A DNA stretch of 64,000 bases. Origin: Microbacterium terregens. Lineage in GTDB: Bacteria > Pseudomonadota > Alphaproteobacteria > Sphingomonadales > Sphingomonadaceae. Below, one piece after another: positions 53,196 through 62,300 of this stretch (position 1 is its first letter; each line of letters starts with the position of its first letter). The translations under genes and the position numbers were made by a program. The notes beneath the pieces were generated by a model. It was not told the DNA's origin. It worked only from the letters and a program-made list of their open reading frames with translations, and did not search any database. The stretch is taken from the NCBI RefSeq assembly GCF_027922045.1, contig NZ_BSEX01000020.1:1-64000 (forward strand). Direction: 5' to 3'.

Positions 53196-53573
53196 CTAGT
53201 CCTTTCCCGGCACCTCGCCGCCCTCGTCCTCCTGATCCCACGGGAGGCTCAAACGTCCCCCCGCCCGGTCCCGGTACAAGGCCGAACGGGCGAGCAGCAT
53301 GAACGCGACCGGGGCCGTGGAGGTCAGGAACAGCGCGATGACGATCTCGTGGACCGAAAGCCGGCCGCGCAGGACCGAGAAGCAGACGATGGAGGCGGCT
53401 ACGATCAGCGCCATACCCAGCGTGCTGCCGAGCGTCGGCGCATGGACCCGCTCGTAGAAGGTCCTGAGCCGCAGCAGGCCGAGCGAGCCCACGAGGGTCA
53501 CCGCGGCGCCGGAGAGGACCAGCAGCGCGACGATGAGCGCCGCCCATCCGGGCAGATCGGGCGCCTGGATCAT
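53196..53573 (-). CDS. mnhG: Mrp/Mnh antiporter subunit G
   Basis: This 125-residue protein has three hydrophobic helices and the MnhG hallmark LGLLRLRTFYERVHAPTLGSTLG. It is part of the multi-subunit cation/proton antiporter in the inner membrane. Its ATG overlaps the mnhF stop by 4 nt. The hydrophilic tail is Asp/Glu-rich. Confidence 0.92.
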   Translation of the reverse strand: MIQAPDLPGWAALIVALLVLSGAAVTLVGSLGLLRLRTFYERVHAPTLGSTLGMALIVAASIVCFSVLRGRLSVHEIVIALFLTSTAPVAFMLLARSALYRDRAGGRLSLPWDQEDEGGEVPGKD

Positions 53574-53851
53574 TCGATCACCTCGCCGCGCATCAGGAAC
53601 TTGGCGAGGGCGACGGTTCCCACGAAGCCGAGCAGCGCGATGATCACCGCCGCCTCCAGATAGAGCGTCCGCCCGGTCTGGATGCCGAAGGTCAGCAACA
53701 GCAGCATGGCGTTGGTATACAAGGTATCGAGCCCGAGCACGCGATCCTGCGCGCGCGGTCCCCATGCCATGCGCAGGAAGGCGCAGAACACCGCCAGGCC
53801 GAGCAGGATCTGCGCGGCGGTGATCGCGAGCGCGAGCGCCAGGGTCGTCAT
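53570..53851 (-). CDS. mnhF: Mrp/Mnh antiporter subunit F
   Basis: This is a 93-residue, three-helix membrane subunit with RMAWGPRAQDRVLGLDTLYTNAM, the MnhF signature, and FVGTVALAKFLMRG at the end. It overlaps mnhE and mnhG by 4 nt on each side. Confidence 0.92.
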   Translation of the reverse strand: MTTLALALAITAAQILLGLAVFCAFLRMAWGPRAQDRVLGLDTLYTNAMLLLLTFGIQTGRTLYLEAAVIIALLGFVGTVALAKFLMRGEVIE

Positions 53852-54336
53852 CGCTCGAACGCCTGGAGCAGGAGAACCTCGTAGCGGGACTTGATCAAGG
53901 TCACCCACTCCTCTTCGTCGATGAGGTCCAGCACGTGGAGCAGCAGCATGCGCTTCCGCTGGTCGTATTCGACCCACAGGGTGCCCGGCGTGGCGGTGAG
54001 GATCAGCGCGAGCAGCGCCAGCCCGCCGCGTTCGGTCAGTTCCAGCGGGATGCGGACGAACCCGGACGCGCGGCCCTTCCGCGGGAACAGGATGATCGCC
54101 GCCACTGCCAGGTTCGAGCGCACCACATCGATGGCGACCAGGGCACCGAGCTTCGCTAGCGGCGCCAGGCGGACACGCCGCCTACGGGGCGGACGCAGCA
54201 CTGCCATGGCCTGGCTACCGATCAGAGCGGCGCCGGAACCGAGCAGCAACTGGCCGACCGATAGGGACTGCGACAGCAGCAGCCACACCAGCAGCAACGC
54301 GAGGGCGAGGCCCGGATAGGGTAGCCACCGCCTCAT
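53848..54336 (-). CDS. mnhE: Mrp/Mnh antiporter subunit E
   Basis: The protein is 162 residues. Two or three N-terminal helices are followed by the conserved AIDVVRSNLAVAAIIL and LTATPGTLWVEYD motifs of MnhE, then a cytoplasmic domain. The ATG at 54336 overlaps the mnhD stop. Confidence 0.9.
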   Translation of the reverse strand: MRRWLPYPGLALALLLVWLLLSQSLSVGQLLLGSGAALIGSQAMAVLRPPRRRRVRLAPLAKLGALVAIDVVRSNLAVAAIILFPRKGRASGFVRIPLELTERGGLALLALILTATPGTLWVEYDQRKRMLLLHVLDLIDEEEWVTLIKSRYEVLLLQAFER

Positions 54337-55943
54337 CGGCCCGCCGCCTCCGGCCCGAGCACCGCCTCGACATAGCCGTGGCGGTCTCCCAGCGACTGGC
54401 TGGTCCGCTCCATGTACCGCATCGCAGGCCCGGCGAAGATCGTGAGGGCGAGGCAGATGCCAAGCAGCAGCCCCACCGGCAGCAGTTCGGTCACGCGCAA
54501 GGCCGGCTGGGGACGCTCGGAAGGGGCCCAGATGAGGTCGATGCCGGCGCGGGTCGTCGCGATCAACGTCGCGAGGCCGGAACCGACGATCAGGCCGATG
54601 AGCCACCAGACGGGTGCGCCGACCGTGTCCCGCAGATCCAGCAGGCCGTTGATCATCGCGAACTTGGCGAGGAAGCCGGAGAGCGGTGGCAGCCCCGCGA
54701 TCAGCAGCACGCAAAAGGCAAAGCCCCCGCCAAGGATCGCCACCGATGCCGGAATGACGACGCCGACCTCACTCTCCTGCTCGATCGGCATCAGCCCGAC
54801 ATATTCATCGTCGAAGACGGGCTCGCCGCCCAGGGCCGTTGCGGCATCCCGGCGCTCGACGAGCTCGATCAACAGGTAGAAGGCGGCGACGCCAAGCGTC
54901 GAACTCACGAGATAGAAGAGCGCGCCGGCAAGGACCGAGCCCTCCCCCGCGCCTACCGCGGCCAGCAGCGTTCCGGCCGAGATGGTGAGCGAATAGCCGG
55001 CGATGCGCGAAAGCCTGCGCGCGGCGAGAACGCCGATGATGCCGAACGCGATCGTGCACACGCCGCCGAAGAACAGCCATTGCTGGGCGGCGCCCGCGGT
55101 CCGGCTGATCTCTGCGCCGAAAAGGAGCAACGGTACCCGAAGCACCGCATAGACCCCGACCTTGCTCAGGATGGTGAAAAGCGCAGCGACCGGAGGCGCC
55201 GCCGCGGCATAGGTGCGCGGCAGCCAGAAGCCGAGCGGCCACATCCCCGCCTTGACCAGGAACGCGACGCTCAGGATCGCCATGCCGGCTTGCAGCATGG
55301 GCAGGTCCTGATCGCTCACAGCGGCCACCTGCAACACCAGATGCGCCATGTTGAGCGTGCCGGTCACCCCATAGATGAGCGCGGCACCGATAAGGAAAAG
55401 CAGCGACGTCGCGACGTTGAGCGCCACATAATGGAGCGCTGCCTTGATGCGCGCCTTGCTCGACCCGTGCAGCAGCAGCCCGAAGGACGCCGCCAACAGC
55501 ACCTCGAAGAAGACGAACAGGTTGAACAGGTCGCCTGTCAAAAAGGCGCCGTTGAGCCCCATCAGCTGGAACAGGAACAGGGTGTGGAAGCGAGGCCCGG
55601 CCTGGTCCCAGCGGGTCGCTGCATAGATCAACGCAGCTAGACCGACCACGCTTGTGAGCACCAGCATCAGCGCCGACAGCCAGTCCAGCACCAGCACGAT
55701 GCCGAAGGGCGCCGGCCAGTTGCCGATGCGATAGACGAGTGTCGCGGGATCGCCGGCGAACCCCGCCCGAGCCACGCGCGTGAGCAGCAGCACGGAGAGG
55801 AGAACGAGCGCCGCGGTGGTACCGAGCGCGATGCCCCGCTTGGCCGTGCGTCGCTTCTCCTTCAGCAGCAGCAAGGCCGCGCCGGCGACCAGCGGCAGCA
55901 GGATGGGAGCGATGATCAGGTGCCCAGCCCAACCGCCGCTCAT
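54333..55943 (-). CDS. mnhD: Mrp/Mnh antiporter subunit D
   Basis: This is a 536-residue, fourteen-helix subunit homologous to complex I NuoN/NuoM. The proton-channel helices are visible around FLTGDLFNLFVFFEVLLAASFGLL (catalytic Glu) and SVAFLVKAGMWPLGFWLPRTYAAA (channel Lys). It overlaps mnhC by 4 nt. Confidence 0.93.
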   Translation of the reverse strand: MSGGWAGHLIIAPILLPLVAGAALLLLKEKRRTAKRGIALGTTAALVLLSVLLLTRVARAGFAGDPATLVYRIGNWPAPFGIVLVLDWLSALMLVLTSVVGLAALIYAATRWDQAGPRFHTLFLFQLMGLNGAFLTGDLFNLFVFFEVLLAASFGLLLHGSSKARIKAALHYVALNVATSLLFLIGAALIYGVTGTLNMAHLVLQVAAVSDQDLPMLQAGMAILSVAFLVKAGMWPLGFWLPRTYAAAAPPVAALFTILSKVGVYAVLRVPLLLFGAEISRTAGAAQQWLFFGGVCTIAFGIIGVLAARRLSRIAGYSLTISAGTLLAAVGAGEGSVLAGALFYLVSSTLGVAAFYLLIELVERRDAATALGGEPVFDDEYVGLMPIEQESEVGVVIPASVAILGGGFAFCVLLIAGLPPLSGFLAKFAMINGLLDLRDTVGAPVWWLIGLIVGSGLATLIATTRAGIDLIWAPSERPQPALRVTELLPVGLLLGICLALTIFAGPAMRYMERTSQSLGDRHGYVEAVLGPEAAGR

Positions 55944-56278
55944 TCGCCGTCGTCCCCGTCGACATGATCGGTTCCGGTGATGCCGCGCGAGGCCAGCAGC
56001 ACGACCAGCAGCAAGGCGGTCATCGCGAAGGAGATCACGATCGCCGTCAGGACCAGCGCCTGAGGGAGCGGATCATCGTATCGCGACGCTTCCACCGCAC
56101 CTGACCCCACGATCGGCGGTGCATCCACCTTGAGCCGCCCCATCGCATAGATGAACATGTTCACCGCACAGGAGATGAGCGACAGGCCCAGGATCACCTG
56201 GAAGGTTCGGGGGCGCAGGATCAGCCATACGCCGGACGCGGTGAGAACGCCGATGCCGAGGGCAAGAACCAGTTCCAT
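55940..56278 (-). CDS. mnhC: Mrp/Mnh antiporter subunit C
   Basis: This 112-residue NuoK-like protein has three helices; GLSLISCAVNMFIYAMG and DPLPQALVLTAIVISFAMTALLL are the family blocks. The ATG shares one base with the mnhA stop. Confidence 0.93.
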   Translation of the reverse strand: MELVLALGIGVLTASGVWLILRPRTFQVILGLSLISCAVNMFIYAMGRLKVDAPPIVGSGAVEASRYDDPLPQALVLTAIVISFAMTALLLVVLLASRGITGTDHVDGDDGE

Positions 56279-59205
56279 CAGCGCTTCTCCACCCCCGTCT
56301 CCTCGCGGCCCCGCAGCGGGCGCACCGGCCTGCGGATCGACTGGTGTGCGATGGCGATCAGGATCAGCGCCGTCGCCCCCACGACGAGCAGGAACACGCC
56401 GAGGTCGAACAGAAGCGCGGTGGCCAAGGGGATTTTCCCGATCAGGGGCACCTCCAGATAGTGGAACCAGGACGTGAGGAACGGATGGTCGAAGAGCAGT
56501 GCCGCAGCGCCGGTAGCAGCTGCGATCAACAGGCCGGCCGCGATCCAGTCGGTCGGGCGAACGCGCAGGCGCGCCTCCACACTGCGCGTTCCCGCCGCCA
56601 TGTACTGGAGGATCAGCGCGATCGACATGGCGACGCCGGCCGCGAACCCGCCGCCGGGAAGGTCGTGCCCGCGCAGGAAGAGGTAAAGCGCCATCACGAC
56701 GATGAAGGGGAAGGCCCACTCCAGGATGATGCGAGGGACGACCAGGTAATCCGACACCGTGTCCCCCGGCGCACGCCCCGCATGCGCTTCGTCGAAGGCG
56801 TCCTGCAGGCGCTGCTGCTCGGGGTCGCGGACGCTCTCCCGGGCCGGCCGGAAGCGGCGCAGCAACGAGAACACCGTCAGCGCGACGATCGCCAGCACGG
56901 TGATCTCACCAAGCGTGTCGAATGCCCGGAAATCCACCAGGATGACGTTGACGACGTTGCGACCACCGCCCTCCGCATAGGACCGCTCCAGGAAGAAGCG
57001 GGAGATGGTTTCGGGAAGCGGACGGGTCATCATTGCATAGGCTAGGGCCGCGACGCCCGCGCCTGCAGCAACGGCGATCAGGAGGTCGCTCCCCCGCCGC
57101 AGCACGACGCTCGCGGGCGTGCGCTTGCCAGGCCAGTTGTCCGGCAGCCGCTTGGGAAGCCAGCGCAGTCCCAGGAGGAGGAGCACCGTGGTCACCGTCT
57201 CCACGAGCAACTGGGTGAGCGCAAGGTCGGGAGCCGAGAGCCAGACGAAGCCGATGCAACTGGCAAGCCCGGTCCCGGAGACCAGAACCACGGCGGCGAG
57301 CCGGTGATATTTCGCCTGCCAAGCTCCGGCCACGGCGCAGGCGCTGCCGATCACCCAGATCAGGGCGAAGCCGGGATCGATCAGGGTTCGCGGCGCCGTT
57401 CCCGGCGCGTAGCCGTGCCGTAGGAAGGGCAGCAGCGCCACGGCACAGGCGACCAGCACCATCAGGCGAAGCTGCGGCTGCAATCGGCGCGTTCCCAGCC
57501 AATCCTCCAGCCACCGCGCCCCGGAGACGAGCACGGAGAGGACCGCGTCGAACATGCGCCGCCCCCTCAGCCGTCCGAGCAGGGGAACCGCATCGGCTGC
57601 GTTCAAAGCCCGCGCGAACACCAGATACGCCGCCGTGCCGAGCACAAGCGCGATGACGCTCAGCAGCAGGGGTTTGCTGAACCCGTGCCAGATCGCGAGG
57701 CTGTATTCCGGCGTCCCTCCCCCCAGTGCCGCGCGAACCGCGACGTCGAGGAATGGGCCGATGGTGACGGCGGGCAAGATCCCGATGACGACGCAGGCAA
57801 GCACCAAGACCTCGATCGGCAAGCGCATCCAGTGCGGTGCCTCATGCGGGCGCCGCTCCAGTTTCGTCGGCGGCGGACCAAAGAAGCTCTGGTGGATGAA
57901 GCGCACCGAGTAGAGCACGCTGAAGATCAAGCCGACGGTGACGAGGTACGGCAACGCCTGGTCGAGGAGCGTCTCGTTGGTGTCCTCCAGCGCCTCCGCG
58001 AGCAGCATCTCCTTGGAGAGAAAGCCGTTCAGCAGCGGTACGCCCGCCATCGCCGCCGCGGCGACCATCGCCAGCGTCGCGGTCACCGGCATGAACCGAT
58101 AGAGCCCGCTCAGCTTGCGCAGGTCGCGGGTGCCGGCCTCGTGATCGATGATGCCGGCCGCCATGAACAGCGACGCCTTGAACGTCGCGTGGTTGATCGT
58201 GTGGAAGATGGCAGCCACGGCAGCAAGCGGGCTGCCGATCCCCAGCAGCAGGGTAATGATGCCCAGGTGGCTGATGGTCGAATAGGCGAGCAGTCCTTTC
58301 AGGTCCTGCTGGAAGATCGCCGCCCAGGCACCCAGGATCAGCGTGATCAGCCCGACGCTGGTGACGATCAGATACCAGGCCTCGCTCCCCGCCAGCACGG
58401 GCCACAGCCGGATCAGCAGGAACACGCCTGCCTTCACCATCGTCGCCGAATGGAGGTAGGCCGAAACCGGCGTGGGCGCCGCCATCGCGTGGGGCAGCCA
58501 GAAGTGGAACGGGAACTGCGCGCTCTTGGTGAACGCGCCGATCAGGATGAGGATCAGCGCCGGCAGGTAGAGGCTGCTCGCGCGGATCCGGTCCCCGGAG
58601 GCGAGCACCGTATCGAGATCATAGCTCCCGACGATCTTTCCGATCAGGAGAACCCCGACGAGCAGGCACAGCCCGCCCGCTGCCGTGACGACCAGCGCCA
58701 TGCGGGCCGCGCTGCGCGCGCTTTCGTTCTGGTGCCAATAGCCAATCAGGAGGAACGAGGTGAGGCTGGTCAGTTCCCAGAAGAAGGCCAGCTGCACCAG
58801 GTTCCCCGAAAGGACTAGCGCGAGCATCGAGCCCATGAAGGCGAGCAGGAACGAGAAGAAGCGCGGGACCGGATCGCGCGGAGACATGTAGTAGCGCGCA
58901 TAGACCACCACCAGCAAGCCGATCGCGAGGACGAGCATCGCGAAAATCCAGGTGAGGCCGTCCAGGCGGAGGATGATGTTGAGCCCCAGCGAGGGCAGCC
59001 AGGAAACACCGGTCTGAAGGCCAGTCCCATTCGCGACCTGCGGATAGAGCACCGCCATCAGCACCGTGCCCGCGAGCGCGACGGCTCCCGCGATCAACGC
59101 TGCAGCGTCGCGGCTTCGCGTCGGAAGCCCGGCAACCGCGAGACTGCCCACGAACGGCAGCAGCAGGACGAACCACAAGGTGACGCTCGACGTCGCGATA
59201 GACAT
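56278..59205 (-). CDS. mnhA: Mrp/Mnh antiporter subunit A fused to subunit B
   Basis: The protein is 975 residues. The first 500 or so form a NuoL-like antiporter core (FFWELTSLTSFLLIG with the catalytic Glu, and SAQFPFHFWLPHAMAAPTPVSAYLHSATMVKAG with the Lys and His of the proton path). Residues about 590-780 are the extra MrpA C-terminal helices. The last 150 or so (PRIILEWAFPFIVVMALYLFLRGHDLPGGGFAAG) correspond to MnhB, so A and B are one chain, as in several alphaproteobacteria. It is the first gene of the A/B-C-D-E-F-G operon. The complex exchanges Na+ or K+ for H+ and supports alkaline and salt tolerance. Confidence 0.95.
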   Translation of the reverse strand: MSIATSSVTLWFVLLLPFVGSLAVAGLPTRSRDAAALIAGAVALAGTVLMAVLYPQVANGTGLQTGVSWLPSLGLNIILRLDGLTWIFAMLVLAIGLLVVVYARYYMSPRDPVPRFFSFLLAFMGSMLALVLSGNLVQLAFFWELTSLTSFLLIGYWHQNESARSAARMALVVTAAGGLCLLVGVLLIGKIVGSYDLDTVLASGDRIRASSLYLPALILILIGAFTKSAQFPFHFWLPHAMAAPTPVSAYLHSATMVKAGVFLLIRLWPVLAGSEAWYLIVTSVGLITLILGAWAAIFQQDLKGLLAYSTISHLGIITLLLGIGSPLAAVAAIFHTINHATFKASLFMAAGIIDHEAGTRDLRKLSGLYRFMPVTATLAMVAAAAMAGVPLLNGFLSKEMLLAEALEDTNETLLDQALPYLVTVGLIFSVLYSVRFIHQSFFGPPPTKLERRPHEAPHWMRLPIEVLVLACVVIGILPAVTIGPFLDVAVRAALGGGTPEYSLAIWHGFSKPLLLSVIALVLGTAAYLVFARALNAADAVPLLGRLRGRRMFDAVLSVLVSGARWLEDWLGTRRLQPQLRLMVLVACAVALLPFLRHGYAPGTAPRTLIDPGFALIWVIGSACAVAGAWQAKYHRLAAVVLVSGTGLASCIGFVWLSAPDLALTQLLVETVTTVLLLLGLRWLPKRLPDNWPGKRTPASVVLRRGSDLLIAVAAGAGVAALAYAMMTRPLPETISRFFLERSYAEGGGRNVVNVILVDFRAFDTLGEITVLAIVALTVFSLLRRFRPARESVRDPEQQRLQDAFDEAHAGRAPGDTVSDYLVVPRIILEWAFPFIVVMALYLFLRGHDLPGGGFAAGVAMSIALILQYMAAGTRSVEARLRVRPTDWIAAGLLIAAATGAAALLFDHPFLTSWFHYLEVPLIGKIPLATALLFDLGVFLLVVGATALILIAIAHQSIRRPVRPLRGREETGVEKR

Positions 59206-59361
59206 TCTCCCTTTTCCTCCCCGCGGGCGCCGACGCGCTCAACTACCCCGGGGGTTTTTGATTGGCTCGGTTCGGCGCCGCCGAGCTGGTGCCTACCGAG
59301 TGCAGGATCTTCGGAGAGCAGGCCCGCGAAGCTTCTGGGATCAACGTAGGGCGCCGCGCCT

Positions 59362-62300
59362 GTGATGCAACTCGCCGCGGTGGCGCACGGCGCCGTCTTA
59401 GCATTGCGTAAACCTGCGCTCGCCAAATTCCCGTTTGGATTGCAGGATGTTGGCATGTCGAGCGCGGAAATGATGGCGAGCCTCTTCAGGCTCATGAGCA
59501 CGAGGACGCCAGCGGCCCAGGGTTCGCCCCCGACGGTTACGCTCTTCGGCGCTTTCAGCTCGGGAAGCAGCAGAGCGCAGGTCCTGACCGCGCGCGGCGA
59601 GAGCCTGCAAGCGGCGTGGAAGCGGCTGGCCGCAGAGATCGAGACGGCCACTGCGGGAGATCCTCCCCGCTGGCTGCGCGTGGAGAGGGTCGACCAGGTC
59701 GAACCTACCAGCTGGGCAAAGCTGAAGGCCAGCCTGCGCCAGACCAAGCGCAACTATTTCCGTTACGGCATCGCGCTCGACGCGGAGTTCAAGCGTGCCT
59801 TCCTGGAGCAGGAACTGAACGCCAACGCCATGCTCTATGGCGGCAACGCCATCGCCCACGCGGTGGTGAACGAGGGCAACTTCACCATCTACGCGCGCCG
59901 CAAATACGGGCCTGCGACCCAGATCGACTTTGCGGACGATCAACCGTTGTTCGTGTTCACGACCAAGTCGGTATTCGCCGATGCGGACGGCACCTGCGTC
60001 GTCCTGCACGACAGCGGCCTCGAACGCGGCCGGCGGCAGCTCGACCCGCTGACGCCGGAGGACGTGGCGGCACTGGTTCGCAGCGGCGCCGGCCACCTTG
60101 CGCGACAGGTCGGGGAGGATGGCCGCTTCGTCTACGGCTACCATCCCTGCTTCGACCGAAAGATTGACGCCTATAACGCGCTGCGCCATGCCAGCTCCAC
60201 CTATTCGATGATCGAGGCCTGGGAGATGCTGCGCGATCCGCAACTCGCCGCCGCGATCGAGCGCGCGCTCGGCTATCTGGTGCGCGAACTGATCCGCCCG
60301 GCCACGCTCGCGGACGGCAGCGAGGCGGCGTTCCTGGTGGACGTGGGTGAGGAGATCAAGCTGGGCGGCAGCGCGGTCGCGATCCTGGCGCTGGCCCGTC
60401 ATGCCCAGGCGACCGGCTGCCGCGACCATCTGGCGCTGATGGAGCAGTTGGGGCTCGGCATCCGCTCGATGCAGGACCCCGCAACCGGTGCCTTCGCGCA
60501 TGTGCTGCACTATCCCGACCTGACGGTCGTCCAGCCGTTCCGCACGATCTACTATGAGGGCGAGGCCGCATTTGCGCTGATGCGCCTTCACCAGCTGACC
60601 GGCGATCCGCGCTGGCTGGCGGTGGTGGAGCGCGCCTACGACCACTTCATCGCGGCGGAGCATTGGCGGCACCACGACCACTGGCTCGGCTATTGCACCA
60701 ACGAGCTGACGCTGGTGCGGCCGGAAGCGCGCTATTTCCAGTTCGGCATCCGCAACGTCGCTGGTTACCTCGACTTCGTTCGGGACCGGATCACCACCTT
60801 TCCCACGCTGCTCGAACTGATGATGGCCGCGCATGCGATGCTGTCGCGCATCGCCGAGCTTCCGGAGCATCGCCACCTGCTCGCCGGAGTGGACATTGCG
60901 CGCTTCAACGAGGCGCTGGAGGCGCGTGCGCGGCAGCTGCTGAACGGGCATTTCTGGCCGGAGCTGGCGATGGACTTCGCCCGACCGGACCGCATCGTCG
61001 GGAGCTTCTTCATCCGCCACCAGGGCTTCCGGGTGCGGATCGACGACGTCGAGCATTATCTCTCCAGCTTGGTCGCCTATCACCACTATCGTACGGAGGG
61101 TCAGCCGCTGCGTCCGCTCGCAGCGCCCTCAGGTCCAGCGGACCTGTGGGACGCCGATCGCCTGGTCGCGGCGACCGGAGGCAGCTGGGAGGTGCCGCCG
61201 CCCGCCGGCTGGTCTGCACGCGGCGTCTGCATCCATCCGCCGACCTACCGCCCCGGCCAGCTGGCGGTGGTCCGCTCGAGGGACACCGGCCGCGGAATCC
61301 GCCCAGCCGCGCTTGCCAGCCTGTCGCCGCCGCCGGCCGCAATCGTCACCGATGGCCACCCCGGCGCCTTCCCGCCCCACATGCCGGTGCTGCGCGTCGC
61401 CGACACGGGCAATGCCATCCTCGAGCTTGGGCGCGCGGCGCGCCAGCGACTGTCGGTACCCGTGCTCGCCGTCACCGGAAGCGCGGGCAAGACGACGGCG
61501 GTGGCGATGCTCGCCCATGCGCTGGAGCCGTTCGGTACGGTCGGGCGCAGCGCTCACAACGCCAATCTGCCGCATGGCGTAGCCTGGAACCTCGCCTCGA
61601 TTCCGGCCGACGCCAAGCACGTCGTGCTGGAGCTTGCGGTCGGGCGCATGGCGCACAGCGCGCGGCTGGCGCGGCCGGACGTCGCGATCTTCACCAACAT
61701 CGCGCCCGCGCATTTGACCAATGGCAGCAGCGTGGCGGACATCGCCCGCACCAAGAGCGCGATCTTCCTCGGCATGGCGCCCGGCGGGACCGCCATCCTC
61801 AACCGCGACATGGACCAGTGGGACATCGTTCACTCTGCCGCCCAAGCGCGACGGCTGCGGGTGATCCACTATGGCCGGTCGGACGGATGCGAGCTGCGGC
61901 TGCTCTCCTATGACGGGGTGACGCGGGAAGTCGAAGCGGCGGTATTCGGCCGCCGAGTACGCTTCACGCTGGGCGCGTCGGGCGAGCACATGGCGTTCAA
62001 CGCGCTGGCGGCCTTGGGCGCCGTGGCGGCACTCGGCCAGCCGATCGAATTGGCGATCGAAGCGCTCGCGAGCTTCCGATCGCTTCCCGGCCGCGGCGAG
62101 ACACTGCCACTGGTGATCGACGGCAAGCGGGTGACGCTGATCGACGATGCGTATAACGCCAATCCCGCCTCCATGGCCGCCGTGCTGGCCGATCTGGCCC
62201 AGCGTCCGGGCATGCGGCGCATGGCGGTGCTGGGAGAGATGGCCGAACTCGGCGAGGCCGAGGAACCGCTCCATCGCCAGCTCGCCGACGCCGTCGACCC

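Noticed and set aside
59240..59265. CCCCGGGGG followed by TTTTT as a terminator
   Set aside because: The palindrome has no loop, so no stable hairpin forms, and it lies between two divergent gene starts.
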